Origin: Flammeovirga kamogawensis
Lineage (GTDB): Bacteria; Bacteroidota; Bacteroidia; Cytophagales; Flammeovirgaceae
DNA: 64,000 bases
NCBI RefSeq assembly: GCF_018736065.1
Contig: NZ_CP076128.1
Span: 1,798,001-1,862,000, forward strand
Direction: 5' to 3'
Shown here: piece by piece, positions 36,585-49,238 of the stretch
How the letters are laid out: each line of letters opens with the position of its first letter
Position numbering within the stretch: position 1 is the first letter of the stretch
Position numbers and translations under genes: made by a program
The notes under the pieces: model-generated
Told to the model about the DNA's origin: nothing
The model's input: only the letters and a program-made list of their open reading frames with translations
Databases searched by the model: none

Positions 36585-38081
36585 GTGAAACGAATTATTA
36601 AACTGACAGCCCTACTACTACTTATAAATTTGAATGTTTGGGCACAAAATACAGCAGAAAAACCTAATATTATCTGGATAATGGCAGAAGATATAGGTCA
36701 TGATTTTGCTTGTTATGGAATGGAAGCTGTTAAGACTCCTAACTTTGATAAACTAGCAGAAGATGGTACAATTTATTACAATGCTTTTGGTACTGCCACT
36801 ATCTGTTCTACCAACCGATCTGCAATGATGATTGGAACACATCAGTTAAAAACGAACACGATGCACCATAGGAGTAATAGAAATGTAGAACTACAAGATC
36901 CTTTTAAACCATTTACTTACTGGTTAAAAAAAGAAGGATATACTACAATTCTTGGACATCATGGTGTACAAGCTAAAGGTAGAAAAACAGATTGTAATTT
37001 TAAATATACTCCTATTGGGACTTGGGAAGAGAACAGAGGCCTTTTTGATAAACATGACCGTTTTGAAAAAGCTGATGAACCTTTCTTTGCACAAATTCAA
37101 TTAAATGTGACGCATCGCGGTGGATGGTGGAACAATGTTCGAAACAAATCGGAACATCCTGTTTCTGTAGACGATGTTGTACTTCCTCCATATTATGCAG
37201 ATACTCCAGAAATTCGTTTAGACTGGGCTAAATACTTAGATCAAATTGAGTATGCAGATAATGAAATGGGTATGATTGTCCAAGAATTGAAGGAGAAAAA
37301 CATGTTAGATAACACTATTATTGTTGTTATTGGTGATAACGGAAGATGTAATTTAAGAGGTAAAGGGTATTTACAAGATCCTGCTATCCGTATTCCTTTA
37401 ATTGTAAAATGGGCTAAAGATTTTGATCATGAAGATGAAAGTGATCAAATTATTGCTTCTACAGATATTACAGCAACAATTTTAGATCTTGCAGGTGCAG
37501 AATTACCAGAATATTTAACAGGTAGATCTTTCATTAGAAGTGATTTTGACCGCCAATCTGTATACTCTTATAGAGGGCTATGGGATGAAGTTATGGAAGA
37601 TATGTATGCTGTTTCTGATACACGTTACAGATATGTAAAAAATAATAAACCAGAACTTCCTTACGATGCTCACCAAGCTTATTTAGAGTTTTACCGTCCG
37701 GCTGTTCATGTAATGAGAACCTTAAATGAAGAGGGAAAGCTAAATGATTATCAAAAGATATTTTTTGAAGACCATAAACCTGTAGAAGAATTCTATGATC
37801 TTAAAAATGATCCTTATGAGCTAAATAACTTAGCAGGTAATCCTGAGTATAAAAAACTCATCAAAAAGTACCGTAAAGAAGCAGAGAAATATACAAAAGA
37901 AATGGTTTCTGAAGAGGATACTTATGAGCCAGTTACTGCATATGCTGTTGAGGTGTATCAATATGTAAAAAATGAATTCCCAGAGGCTTATAAAAGAATG
38001 CAAGCTGGTGAAGAAATTGGCTTTGGTAAATTCAATAAGAAATATAAAGCTGCTCAGGCAAAAGAGAAAGGCTCAAAATAA
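36585..38081 (+). CDS. Secreted sulfatase-family hydrolase with atypical active-site sequence
   Basis: 498 aa. The start is GTG: in-frame TAA precedes it and a signal peptide (KRIIKLTALLLLINLNVWAQ) begins at once. It has the alkaline-phosphatase-fold sulfatase pattern NIIWIMAEDIGHD, TPNFDKLAEDGT, TTILGHHGVQ, VVIGDNGRCNLRGKG and DPAIRIPLIVKW. The formylglycine site is C74-S-T-N-R78 instead of C-x-P/A-x-R, and the usual D-D metal pair is E35-D36. It may be a sulfatase of a divergent subfamily or have changed chemistry. The second sulfatase starts 6 nt after its stop; together with the HTCS and GH2 gene this suggests sulfated-glycan degradation. Confidence 0.88.
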   Translation: MKRIIKLTALLLLINLNVWAQNTAEKPNIIWIMAEDIGHDFACYGMEAVKTPNFDKLAEDGTIYYNAFGTATICSTNRSAMMIGTHQLKTNTMHHRSNRNVELQDPFKPFTYWLKKEGYTTILGHHGVQAKGRKTDCNFKYTPIGTWEENRGLFDKHDRFEKADEPFFAQIQLNVTHRGGWWNNVRNKSEHPVSVDDVVLPPYYADTPEIRLDWAKYLDQIEYADNEMGMIVQELKEKNMLDNTIIVVIGDNGRCNLRGKGYLQDPAIRIPLIVKWAKDFDHEDESDQIIASTDITATILDLAGAELPEYLTGRSFIRSDFDRQSVYSYRGLWDEVMEDMYAVSDTRYRYVKNNKPELPYDAHQAYLEFYRPAVHVMRTLNEEGKLNDYQKIFFEDHKPVEEFYDLKNDPYELNNLAGNPEYKKLIKKYRKEAEKYTKEMVSEEDTYEPVTAYAVEVYQYVKNEFPEAYKRMQAGEEIGFGKFNKKYKAAQAKEKGSK

Positions 38082-38087
38082 TTGATC

Positions 38088-39485
38088 ATGAAAGTATTTA
38101 AGTTTTTACCTCTTATAGGAATTAGCCTTTTGTGCTTGTCATTTAAAAGTATTTCTGATAAACCAAAAGAAGGCAAAAAACCCAATATCGTACTTATCCT
38201 GGCTGATGATATGGGGTTTGGTGACCTTGGAATTACAGGATCAACAGAAATTAAAACACCTAATATTGATGCTCTTGGAGAAAAAGGTGTCTTTTTTAAT
38301 CAAGGGTATGTTTCTTCTCCAGTTTGTAGTCCGTCTAGAGCGGGGTTATTAACGGGTAGAAATCAGGTTACTTTTGGTTATGATAACAACCTACCAAAAA
38401 ACCTTTCCTACACAGATGGTTTACCTACTGAAATAAAAACAATTCCAGAATACTTAAAGCCTTTAGGTTATACCTCTGGAATAATTGGCAAATGGCATCT
38501 TGGTGACGGAGAAGAGCATCATCCTAAAAATCGTTTTGATGAATATTGGTCGTTCCCATATGGAGGACATAATTATTTTAAAAATGGTAAAGCAACTAAA
38601 AAAGCACAAAAAGCATATGCTTCTGCATTAGAATCTAATTATAAAACACCTCAAGAAATCACTTATTTAACAGATGATATTGGTGATGAATGTGCTGACT
38701 TTATTAAAAGACATAAAGACGAACCGTTCTTTTTATATGCCTCTTTTAATGCTCCACATGCTCCGTTACAGGCTTTAGAAGAAGACATTGCCTTATACAA
38801 TCATATTAAAGACCCTAAAAGAAGAACATACGCAGCTATGGTTCATCGTTTAGATTTAAATGTAGCCAAAATTATTGCTATGTTAGAAAAGCATAATCTT
38901 GATGACAACACCATAATTGTGTTTTTAAGTGACAACGGTGGTCCTATTGGAAATGGGTCGTTAAATGCTCCGTATTCAGGTAAGAAAGGTACTTTACTAG
39001 AAGGTGGAATTCATGTTCCTTTTATGATGAAATGGAGTAAACATATTCCAGAAAACATTAGATATGAACAAACAATTTCTTCTTTAGATCTTGCTGCTAC
39101 ATTTGTTACTGCTGCAGGTGGTAAAGTAAATGATGTATTGGATGGTGTTGATCTTGTACCTTACGTAAACGGAGAAAATAAAGAAGCTCCTCATCAGCAA
39201 ATGACCTGGAAATTTACAGTAAGTAGATCTATAAGAGATGGTAATTGGAAATTAGTAACTATTCCGAACCACTTACCTATGTTGTTCGATTTATCAAAAG
39301 ATATCTCTGAACAAAATGATTTACTTTTTAAAGAAAAAGAAAAGGCAGAAAAAATGATTAAGCAATTAGGAAATTGGGAAGTAGCATTACCTAATCCTAG
39401 TTACTTTGAAGAAAATAAATACAAGGCGTTGCAACAAAAAGATTACTATAAAAAGTATCAATTAAAGCAACCGTCTACTTTATAG
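38088..39485 (+). CDS. Secreted type I sulfatase
   Basis: 465 aa from the ATG at 38088. The signal region is MKVFKFLPLIGISLLCLSFKS; a lipoprotein cysteine at 16 is possible but the lipobox is poor. The motif VCSPSRAGLLTGR is canonical, with C80 converted to formylglycine. NIVLILADDMGFGDLG holds the metal aspartates, GIIGKWHLGDG and FLSDNGGP complete the active site, and GTLLEGGIHVPFMMKW is conserved. It removes sulfate esters, probably from a marine polysaccharide. Co-transcribed with the upstream sulfatase. Confidence 0.95.
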   Translation: MKVFKFLPLIGISLLCLSFKSISDKPKEGKKPNIVLILADDMGFGDLGITGSTEIKTPNIDALGEKGVFFNQGYVSSPVCSPSRAGLLTGRNQVTFGYDNNLPKNLSYTDGLPTEIKTIPEYLKPLGYTSGIIGKWHLGDGEEHHPKNRFDEYWSFPYGGHNYFKNGKATKKAQKAYASALESNYKTPQEITYLTDDIGDECADFIKRHKDEPFFLYASFNAPHAPLQALEEDIALYNHIKDPKRRTYAAMVHRLDLNVAKIIAMLEKHNLDDNTIIVFLSDNGGPIGNGSLNAPYSGKKGTLLEGGIHVPFMMKWSKHIPENIRYEQTISSLDLAATFVTAAGGKVNDVLDGVDLVPYVNGENKEAPHQQMTWKFTVSRSIRDGNWKLVTIPNHLPMLFDLSKDISEQNDLLFKEKEKAEKMIKQLGNWEVALPNPSYFEENKYKALQQKDYYKKYQLKQPSTL

Positions 39486-39508
39486 CTTAGAATAATAAAC
39501 ATACTTGG

Positions 39509-39541
39509 AAAGGAATATGAGTTATCATGTTCCTTTTTTTA
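39509..39541 (+). terminator. Terminator of the sulfatase operon
   Basis: 12-bp stem with one G-U (39509-39520 with 39525-39536), loop GTTA, then a T run to 39541. Confidence 0.75.
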
Positions 39542-39772
39542 TACCCAATATTTCAAAAAAGCCTCCCTTTACTAGCAGAAAATTTACCTACAATAGCAGA
39601 TTTCCATATTTTTTATGCGATAAAAAATATCAAATTAGAAATATGCTACTAATTTTAATTATTGTTTTTAATTTGAAACTCAGTAAACAGCATTTTTTAA
39701 AAAGAATAGGCTATCCATTGATAAGTCTATTTTACTATTCGATTTTTTTCCAAATAAGATTATTTAATCAGC

Positions 39773-42700
39773 ATGAATACTAACATAAATATCAAATTCA
39801 TTTTTTTACTCATCGCTACAATACTAAGTAGTTTACTATTTGGTCAGCAAAAAGAATTACCAAAGTTTGAGAACATAAAATTCCCACAAGCATCAAATGG
39901 GCAATTAATCATTTCTGATATTATTCAAGATCAAAATGGTTATACGTGGTTTGGTACTACAATAGGTATTTTTAGGTACGATGGTTTTGAGATGAAGGAA
40001 TACAAAATGTTTAGTAATCCTAATCAACCTATAAAAAGAGTTACATCCATGGCTATTGATAATAACAATACACTATGGATTAGCACAAACATTGGTGTGT
40101 TTTACTACTCGCCTACTAAAGATGTTATTCAGAAATCTGATATTAATGACATCGGTTTTATTCATCACCTTAATTACACAAGAGAGGGGGATCTACTTAT
40201 TGGAGGCATAAATGGCTTACTGATTTATAACATCGAAAATAAAACATCTGAGACATTTACACACGTAAAAGGAGTAGATAAAACATTGTCTGCAAATTTA
40301 GTAAGATGTACTTACCTTGATACTAAAGGAAACTTATGGGTAGGAACTGAAAATAAATTGAATAGAATTGATGCTAAAACGAAAGAAATAAAAAAATATA
40401 AACTCATTGATAAGAACCACGGAGATCTTATTAAAAACAATTACATTCTGTCAATCTTACCTTTTGATGAAAATGATGACGAAACATTAATTGTTGGTAC
40501 AGAAACAGGGTTATGCAAATTCAATACAACCACAGAAGAATATCAATTGTATAACCAAAAAAACAGCAATCTATCTAACCCTGTAATTAAAACAATTTGT
40601 AGAATAAACGAAGATGAAATTTGGTTAGGAACAGACAGAGGTTTAACAATTTGGAACACAAAAACCGATAATTTCAATTCCTTTTTTCATAATAGTAAAT
40701 TAAAGTACTCTATCAATAATAATATTGTTACTCAGATAATAAAAGGGCAAAAAAATAATATTTGGATAGGTACAGAAAATGGGGCTAGTAAAGTTTATCT
40801 CAAACCTTCGTTTTTACATTTTAATAAAACCCCTACTGGTAACACTCAATTAGAAAGTGATTTAGATATAAACGATATCAAAATTGCAAAAAATAATGAC
40901 ATGTGGATAACAACCAACAATGGCCTTGTTAAATACAGTAGTAAAACAGATTCATATAAAACGTTTAGTTACCCTTCAATACTTCACACAAAAACAAGAA
41001 GTACGCTAATAAAAGATAATGGTGAAGTCTGGATCACTTCTCTTGGTGGTTTAAATATTTATAATGAAAAAACAGATTCTTTTGAAAAATATGTTGCCGG
41101 ATCTAAAAATGTAAAAGGGTTAGATACTAACTATTTAAATTTTATACAAGAAGATGAAACTGGAGATATCTGGATTACTTCCTACCTTGGTTTATTAAAC
41201 GTAAAAGAACTAAAAAACAAAACCTTAGAATTTACAAACATCACTAAGAATTTAGGTAATAAGCCTATAGATACTTATTATTCTACTTCTCCTATTATAG
41301 TTTACGACAAAAGATTATGGGCTGGTAATGGAAGAGGAGTTGCTGTGCTTAATAGTAGTAGAGGTAGGTTCCAGCCTATTCATTTTGAAAACCAAAAAAG
41401 TTATAATTATCATAATCCGAAATTTGCAATTGGAGATTCATCGTTATGGTTAGCAGATAATAAGGCTCTCTATAAAATGGATAAAAGGAAACCTAAATGG
41501 GTGTCGTATTTCACAGAAAATATAAAGGCAGTACAAATTACTAAAAAACAGATTTGGGTAGCGACAGCACATACGCTTTATGCATTAGATCGAAAAACAA
41601 AAAAGTTACATAAATTCACTCAAGACGATACGGGTATTGACGTGTACAAAGAAGGTTCTGCAAAGGATAGTAATGGAAATATTTATTTTGCAGGTATGAC
41701 TGGTTTTGTATCATTTAACCCTAATGAAGTTGTTTTTAATGATGATATAAGTGTTGTACATCTTACTGGTTTGCAAATTAAAGATATTGATGTTATACCA
41801 AATATGGGGCTTCAAGACACTCCTATTTTAACAAAAGATATTAATGATACAGATAAGATTGTATTAGATTATGCCAACAATTCATTTTCCCTTAAATTTT
41901 CTACCATAGATTACAAAAACAATAATTCTTCTAAATTCTTTTATAAGCTAGAAGGTATTGATGATGATTGGGAAAGCATTAGTAAAATTCATCATAGTGC
42001 TACTTACAAAAAGCTAAGTCCTGGTACTTATATATTTAAAATTAGAGCTTCTAAAAGGTATCAAGATCAAGCCAATAAAATCTTAAAAATAGTAATTAAA
42101 TCACCTTGGTGGGCTAGTACTACTGCTATAATTGCATATATCGCTTTTCTTATTCTTGCTATTTTCTTATTAAGAAAATTAATGATGGGACAAATGAAAA
42201 TTCAAAATCAACTTGAATTAGAAAAATATAAGAGGGAAGAAAATGATCAATTAACACAGCAAAAAATCACCTTTTTCACCAACGTATCTCACGAACTTCG
42301 AACTCCTCTTACGTTAATTAAGAGCCCATTAGAGTTTATGATTTCTGAAGAAGATGACCCTAAGAAACTGACCATGCTTACCCGCATGAAAAATAACAGT
42401 GATAGATTAGGTCGTTTGGTAAATCAGGTTCTTGATTTAAGAAAAATTGAACAAGGTGGAGAAACATTAAATACTCACCAATATGATATTGTACAATTTG
42501 TACAATCTATTCAAGATCACTTTGAAGAAGCCTCGCTAAAAAGAGGGTTACAAGTTAAATTTACAGCTCCTTTTGAACATTATATTCAAGAAATTGATGT
42601 TACAAAAATGGAAAAAGTGATTTACAATTTGTACTCAAATGCTATAAAGTTCACGCCAGATGATGGTAAAATCGAAACTACTATTGGGATAACAGATCAA

Positions 42701-43876
42701 GATTATTCAGAAAATGTACAAGACCATATTTTTATAAAAGTTGCAAATACAGGCCAAGGGATTCCTAAAGAGTACCTCACAAAAATATTTGATCGTTTTG
42801 TAAATGTGCAGCTACCAAATTACAACGGACAAAAAGGTACGGGTATTGGCTTAGCTTTGGTTAGAGATTACGTTACACTTCATAATGGGCAAGTAACTGT
42901 TGAGAGTGTAGAAAATGAATGGACTACATTTACAATCTTTTTGCCAATACAAGAATTGAAATCTGTAAATAAAAATGAAATTGAAGACCATGTTGTAGTT
43001 TCTGAAGTTGAAATAGACAGCATTGTCCCATCTCAAAAAGAAGAAAGTTTACATTTAGAAGAGGGATATGATGATAAGGAGGAAGAAACAACTATTGAAG
43101 ATAGTAGACCTACTTTACTTATTGTTGAAGACGATGTAGATATGCAGGCTTTTCTAGTTGAATTATTTGAAGATGAATACCATATTTTAAGAGCAAATAA
43201 TGGTGCTGACGGATGGAAATTAGCAAAATCTAAGTTACCTACAATCATTATTTCTGACTGGATGATGCCTAAAATGAATGGCGCTAAAATGACGGAGAAA
43301 ATTAAATCTGATTTAAGAACAAGTCATATTCCTACAATTCTACTAACGGCAAAAAGTGGCATTGATAGTAAAATGGAAGGGATTGAAATGGGTGCTGATG
43401 AATATATTGAAAAACCTTTTAATGTAGATTACCTTAAACTAAGAGTACGTAAACTTATTGAACAGCGTACAATGTTAAGGGAAAATGTAAAGAAAGAAGC
43501 TATTATTAAACCAGACGAAGTTACCATCAACTCTATTGATGAAAATTTCTTAACTGAAGTGATTGATATTATTGAGAGAAAGATAGACAACCATGAGTTT
43601 ACTGTAAAAGAACTTTGTGAGGAAGTTGGTTTAAGTCATTCTAATTTACTGAAGAAAATTAAATCACTTACGGGACAGACTGTCAATGAATTTATTCGCG
43701 AATACAGGCTTAAAAGAGCTGCTCAGTTACTTAGAGATAGCTCATATAATATCTCTGATGTAATGTACATGGTTGGTTTCAACCACCCGTCGTACTTTAC
43801 CAAAATGTTTAAAGAGATGTTTAAATCAACTCCTAAAGAATATAGAACTAAGAATAAAGAAGCAGTAAATAGCTGA
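39773..43876 (+). CDS. Hybrid two-component system sensor-regulator (HTCS)
   Basis: 1367 aa. Order: signal peptide (to about 25), periplasmic two-propeller sensor with Reg_prop repeats such as DQNGYTWFGTTIGIFRYDG, a Y_Y_Y domain (about 690-775, DYANNSFSLKFSTIDY), one transmembrane helix (about 783-803), a histidine kinase with H840 in FFTNVSHELRTPL and ATPase GQKGTGIGLALVRDY, a receiver with D1162 in SDWMMPKMNG, and an AraC-type HTH (about 1260-1365). HTCS proteins sense glycan fragments in the periplasm and activate nearby degradation genes. Here sulfatases lie upstream and a GH2 gene downstream, so a sulfated galactose-containing oligosaccharide is a reasonable guess. Confidence 0.95.
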   Translation: MNTNINIKFIFLLIATILSSLLFGQQKELPKFENIKFPQASNGQLIISDIIQDQNGYTWFGTTIGIFRYDGFEMKEYKMFSNPNQPIKRVTSMAIDNNNTLWISTNIGVFYYSPTKDVIQKSDINDIGFIHHLNYTREGDLLIGGINGLLIYNIENKTSETFTHVKGVDKTLSANLVRCTYLDTKGNLWVGTENKLNRIDAKTKEIKKYKLIDKNHGDLIKNNYILSILPFDENDDETLIVGTETGLCKFNTTTEEYQLYNQKNSNLSNPVIKTICRINEDEIWLGTDRGLTIWNTKTDNFNSFFHNSKLKYSINNNIVTQIIKGQKNNIWIGTENGASKVYLKPSFLHFNKTPTGNTQLESDLDINDIKIAKNNDMWITTNNGLVKYSSKTDSYKTFSYPSILHTKTRSTLIKDNGEVWITSLGGLNIYNEKTDSFEKYVAGSKNVKGLDTNYLNFIQEDETGDIWITSYLGLLNVKELKNKTLEFTNITKNLGNKPIDTYYSTSPIIVYDKRLWAGNGRGVAVLNSSRGRFQPIHFENQKSYNYHNPKFAIGDSSLWLADNKALYKMDKRKPKWVSYFTENIKAVQITKKQIWVATAHTLYALDRKTKKLHKFTQDDTGIDVYKEGSAKDSNGNIYFAGMTGFVSFNPNEVVFNDDISVVHLTGLQIKDIDVIPNMGLQDTPILTKDINDTDKIVLDYANNSFSLKFSTIDYKNNNSSKFFYKLEGIDDDWESISKIHHSATYKKLSPGTYIFKIRASKRYQDQANKILKIVIKSPWWASTTAIIAYIAFLILAIFLLRKLMMGQMKIQNQLELEKYKREENDQLTQQKITFFTNVSHELRTPLTLIKSPLEFMISEEDDPKKLTMLTRMKNNSDRLGRLVNQVLDLRKIEQGGETLNTHQYDIVQFVQSIQDHFEEASLKRGLQVKFTAPFEHYIQEIDVTKMEKVIYNLYSNAIKFTPDDGKIETTIGITDQDYSENVQDHIFIKVANTGQGIPKEYLTKIFDRFVNVQLPNYNGQKGTGIGLALVRDYVTLHNGQVTVESVENEWTTFTIFLPIQELKSVNKNEIEDHVVVSEVEIDSIVPSQKEESLHLEEGYDDKEEETTIEDSRPTLLIVEDDVDMQAFLVELFEDEYHILRANNGADGWKLAKSKLPTIIISDWMMPKMNGAKMTEKIKSDLRTSHIPTILLTAKSGIDSKMEGIEMGADEYIEKPFNVDYLKLRVRKLIEQRTMLRENVKKEAIIKPDEVTINSIDENFLTEVIDIIERKIDNHEFTVKELCEEVGLSHSNLLKKIKSLTGQTVNEFIREYRLKRAAQLLRDSSYNISDVMYMVGFNHPSYFTKMFKEMFKSTPKEYRTKNKEAVNS

Positions 43877-43907
43877 TAGTTTACTAAAGTACTTCGTCAT
43901 TAAATAA

Positions 43908-43943
43908 CAAAAGAGATACAAAATTAATTTCATATCTCTTTTG
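43908..43943. terminator. Terminator of the HTCS gene
   Basis: Perfect 11-bp stem (43908-43918 with 43933-43943) with a 14-nt loop; a weak T run is included in the right arm. Confidence 0.6.
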
Positions 43944-43985
43944 GGTTATGGGGGAATTTAGTCGTTATGCAGCACTATCATTATT

Positions 43986-44093
43986 CTAAGTATATAAACT
44001 TAAAAAAGTTACTATTAACAATGTAATACCGCCACATAATGTTGCATAAATAAGAGCTTCAATTCTTCTGCTCTGTTTTACTTTAGTTTTCAT
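43986..44093 (-). CDS. Predicted 35-aa single-pass membrane protein
   Basis: Between the HTCS terminator and the GH2 stop the minus strand encodes MKTKVKQSRRIEALIYATLC followed by GGITLLIVTFLSLYT and a TAG stop. The N-terminus is basic and the next 22 residues form a good transmembrane helix, following the positive-inside pattern. There is no G-rich ribosome site, which is normal here. Conservation in relatives would be needed to prove translation. Alternatively this is non-coding DNA that happens to be open. Confidence 0.4.
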   Translation of the reverse strand: MKTKVKQSRRIEALIYATLCGGITLLIVTFLSLYT

Positions 44094-44213
44094 TATAATG
44101 TTATTGATATTTATACATCAAATATCAAAAAATAACACATTCTTCTTTATCATAAAACTTGATTAGTTTAGCACATTTACTGTTACATCAAGGTATTCTT
44201 TTGAATAGAAGCT

Positions 44214-47390
<3,177 letters not shown>

Positions 47391-47391
47391 T

Positions 47392-47399
47392 CAAAAATA
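47392..47399 (-). promoter_or_regulatory. Candidate -7 box of the beta-galactosidase gene
   Basis: The minus strand reads TATTTTTG (TAnnTTTG) about 62 bp before the chosen ATG; no clear -33 box. Confidence 0.4.
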
Positions 47400-47633
47400 G
47401 GTTTATTTCTGTAATATCATTAACACTAATCCATGCAAAATTTATCCTTTTCAGACTTATAAAAAAAATGTGCTATTACATTCTACAAATAAAGTCTTTC
47501 TCCGTAAAAAAACGGCTTTAATGTACTTATTTTAAGGTATTACCATCATTCAATAAAACATACCGTTTATGCAAATATTAAATTTTGTGCTATATATTTT
47601 ACTATAATAAATAGCGAAAACCGTATTCGAGGT

Positions 47634-47836
47634 AAAAAAAACCTCTATCAACTAAATGATAGAGGCATTATGTCATGAAGTTAGTTAAATAGTCACGTAG
47701 TAAAATTGTGAGTCACACATAACCTTGAAATGCAAGGCATACACATTATTAATTCTGTTTAATTCGCTATAATTTCTTTAAGCCACACATCAGCTTTTTT
47801 TCTACTATACTTGTTCTTTTTGTTATTACAAATGTA
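47634..47836 (-). ncRNA. Candidate small RNA or small-peptide transcript
   Basis: The minus strand has a TACATTTG -7 box (47829-47836) and, about 190 nt downstream, a terminator hairpin (47642-47650 with 47657-47665) followed by eight U (47634-47641). A small hairpin (47723-47727 with 47733-47737) lies inside. No long ORF uses this transcript. A 31-aa frame (47759-47854, MKTIVLYICNNKKNK...) overlaps the promoter box, so it would need an upstream promoter. A regulatory RNA or 6S-like RNA is possible; I cannot identify a known family. Confidence 0.45.
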
Positions 47837-48124
47837 CAGTACAATGGTTTTCATCTATATCTCATAATCGTTTAATAATAATACAAATATTAAAAGGCCG
47901 CTTTAAATACTATTAAAGGCTATTTTTAAAACATATTTTTAGCTCAAAAACGTTTTTATGATATAAAAAAAATAAACCTGTTGAATATTTAACTTTTCTT
48001 AATTGCTGTAAAACAGATGTGTCAAAGGCACTTTTCTATCTTTATAACGGTTTCTATTGTAGAATATCAAACTAAAATTGAAATCAAACCGTTTAATAGG
48101 TTTCAAACATAACTACACGAGAAT

Positions 48125-49123
48125 ATGACTAATTTTATCAAGTACAATTTTATCATTCTTATAGCAGCACTATTTTCTAGCTGTGCCACTTCAAAACAAC
48201 CTACAGCTAATCATAAAACGATGGTTATTGGTGCACAACAAGTAGACTGCACTGGAGTAGGTCCTCAAAAATGTTATCAAGTAAAAGAAGGAGATGCTAC
48301 GGAATGGAGTAATTTCTACGGGGCTATTGAAGGCTTTGATTATAACGAGGGGACAGAATATGTTGTTGAAGTAGCGGTATCTAATGTGGAAAACCCACCT
48401 GCAGATGCATCTTCTTTAAAATATAAACTTGTGAAAATCTTGAAAGAAACAGAAAAACCTTTTGTAAAAATAAATGGTACGTGGGTAATCTCTACTTTAA
48501 ACGGAGAGGTGACTGACCCAATGAAAACATATATTATTTTTGACACCAATAAAAACAGCATTTTTGGTTTTGCAGGTTGTAACGGCTTAAACGGACAAAT
48601 GGAATATGACGAGGAGAAAAACACTTATAAAGGTGGTCCTTTTATGTCTACAATGATGTTCTGTGAAGAAGTTGCAGAAAACGAAAGAGCGTTAGGTAAG
48701 ATTCTAGAAAAATTTAATAAAATTGCAGTCGAAGGTGATGTAATCACTATTTCTTTAGATGATGAAGTTCTTTTAACAGCAAAAAAAGGTGTAAATCATC
48801 AAAAAATTTATAAAAATTGGAAAGTATCTTTCATTAATGGTGTAGATGATTTAGGTGAAACAGCACCTTCTATATTCATAAACAACCGTGGTGAAGTAAA
48901 TGGCAACGGTGGTTGTAACAACTTTAAAGGTGCTATTCAATTAGATGCTTTTTCTAACAATGTAAAAATTGGTCCTTTAGCGGCAACTAGAATGATGTGT
49001 CCTAATGGTGACGTTGAAAGTACTTTCTTTGCACAAATAGACAAAGTAGATAATTACAAAATTGAAAATGGAGAACTTCAACTTTTTGCTGGTGATCAAC
49101 TAGTAATAAAAGCAAAAAAATAA
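48125..49123 (+). CDS. Lipoprotein with DUF4377 and two META domains
   Basis: 332 aa with a lipoprotein signal (NFIKYNFIILIAALFSSC). A DUF4377 domain lies at about 35-105 (QQVDCTGVGPQKCYQVKEG). It is followed by two META domains: about 108-222 (FVKINGTWVISTLNGE, FAGCNGLNGQ, MSTMMFCEE) and about 225-330 (NNRGEVNGNGGCNNFKGA, AATRMMCPNG). The META family includes HslJ, linked to heat and novobiocin response in E. coli; its biochemical role is unclear. The cysteines may form disulfides in the periplasm. Family assignment is firm, role is not. Confidence 0.88.
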   Translation: MTNFIKYNFIILIAALFSSCATSKQPTANHKTMVIGAQQVDCTGVGPQKCYQVKEGDATEWSNFYGAIEGFDYNEGTEYVVEVAVSNVENPPADASSLKYKLVKILKETEKPFVKINGTWVISTLNGEVTDPMKTYIIFDTNKNSIFGFAGCNGLNGQMEYDEEKNTYKGGPFMSTMMFCEEVAENERALGKILEKFNKIAVEGDVITISLDDEVLLTAKKGVNHQKIYKNWKVSFINGVDDLGETAPSIFINNRGEVNGNGGCNNFKGAIQLDAFSNNVKIGPLAATRMMCPNGDVESTFFAQIDKVDNYKIENGELQLFAGDQLVIKAKK

Positions 49124-49143
49124 GTTCAGTTTAATAGTAAAAC

Positions 49144-49184
49144 AAGAAAGCCACTCCTCTATTATTTAGAGAAGTGGCTTTCTT
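49144..49184. terminator. Terminator between convergent genes
   Basis: 18-bp stem with one G-U (49144-49161 with 49167-49184) between the META lipoprotein and lactonase genes. Confidence 0.8.
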
Positions 49185-49238
49185 ATTTATAAAATAATCT
49201 TGATTATTAATCAGATAGTAATTCTACTTAGCGTATTT

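Noticed and set aside
39505-39783. 92-aa open frame between the sulfatases and the HTCS gene
   Set aside because: It starts inside the sulfatase terminator hairpin and has low-complexity composition with no family-like pattern; the gap looks non-coding.
47707-47717. TGTGAGTCACA palindrome resembling half sites of a CRP operator
   Set aside because: The spacing between half sites is one base instead of six, and it lies inside the candidate small transcript.
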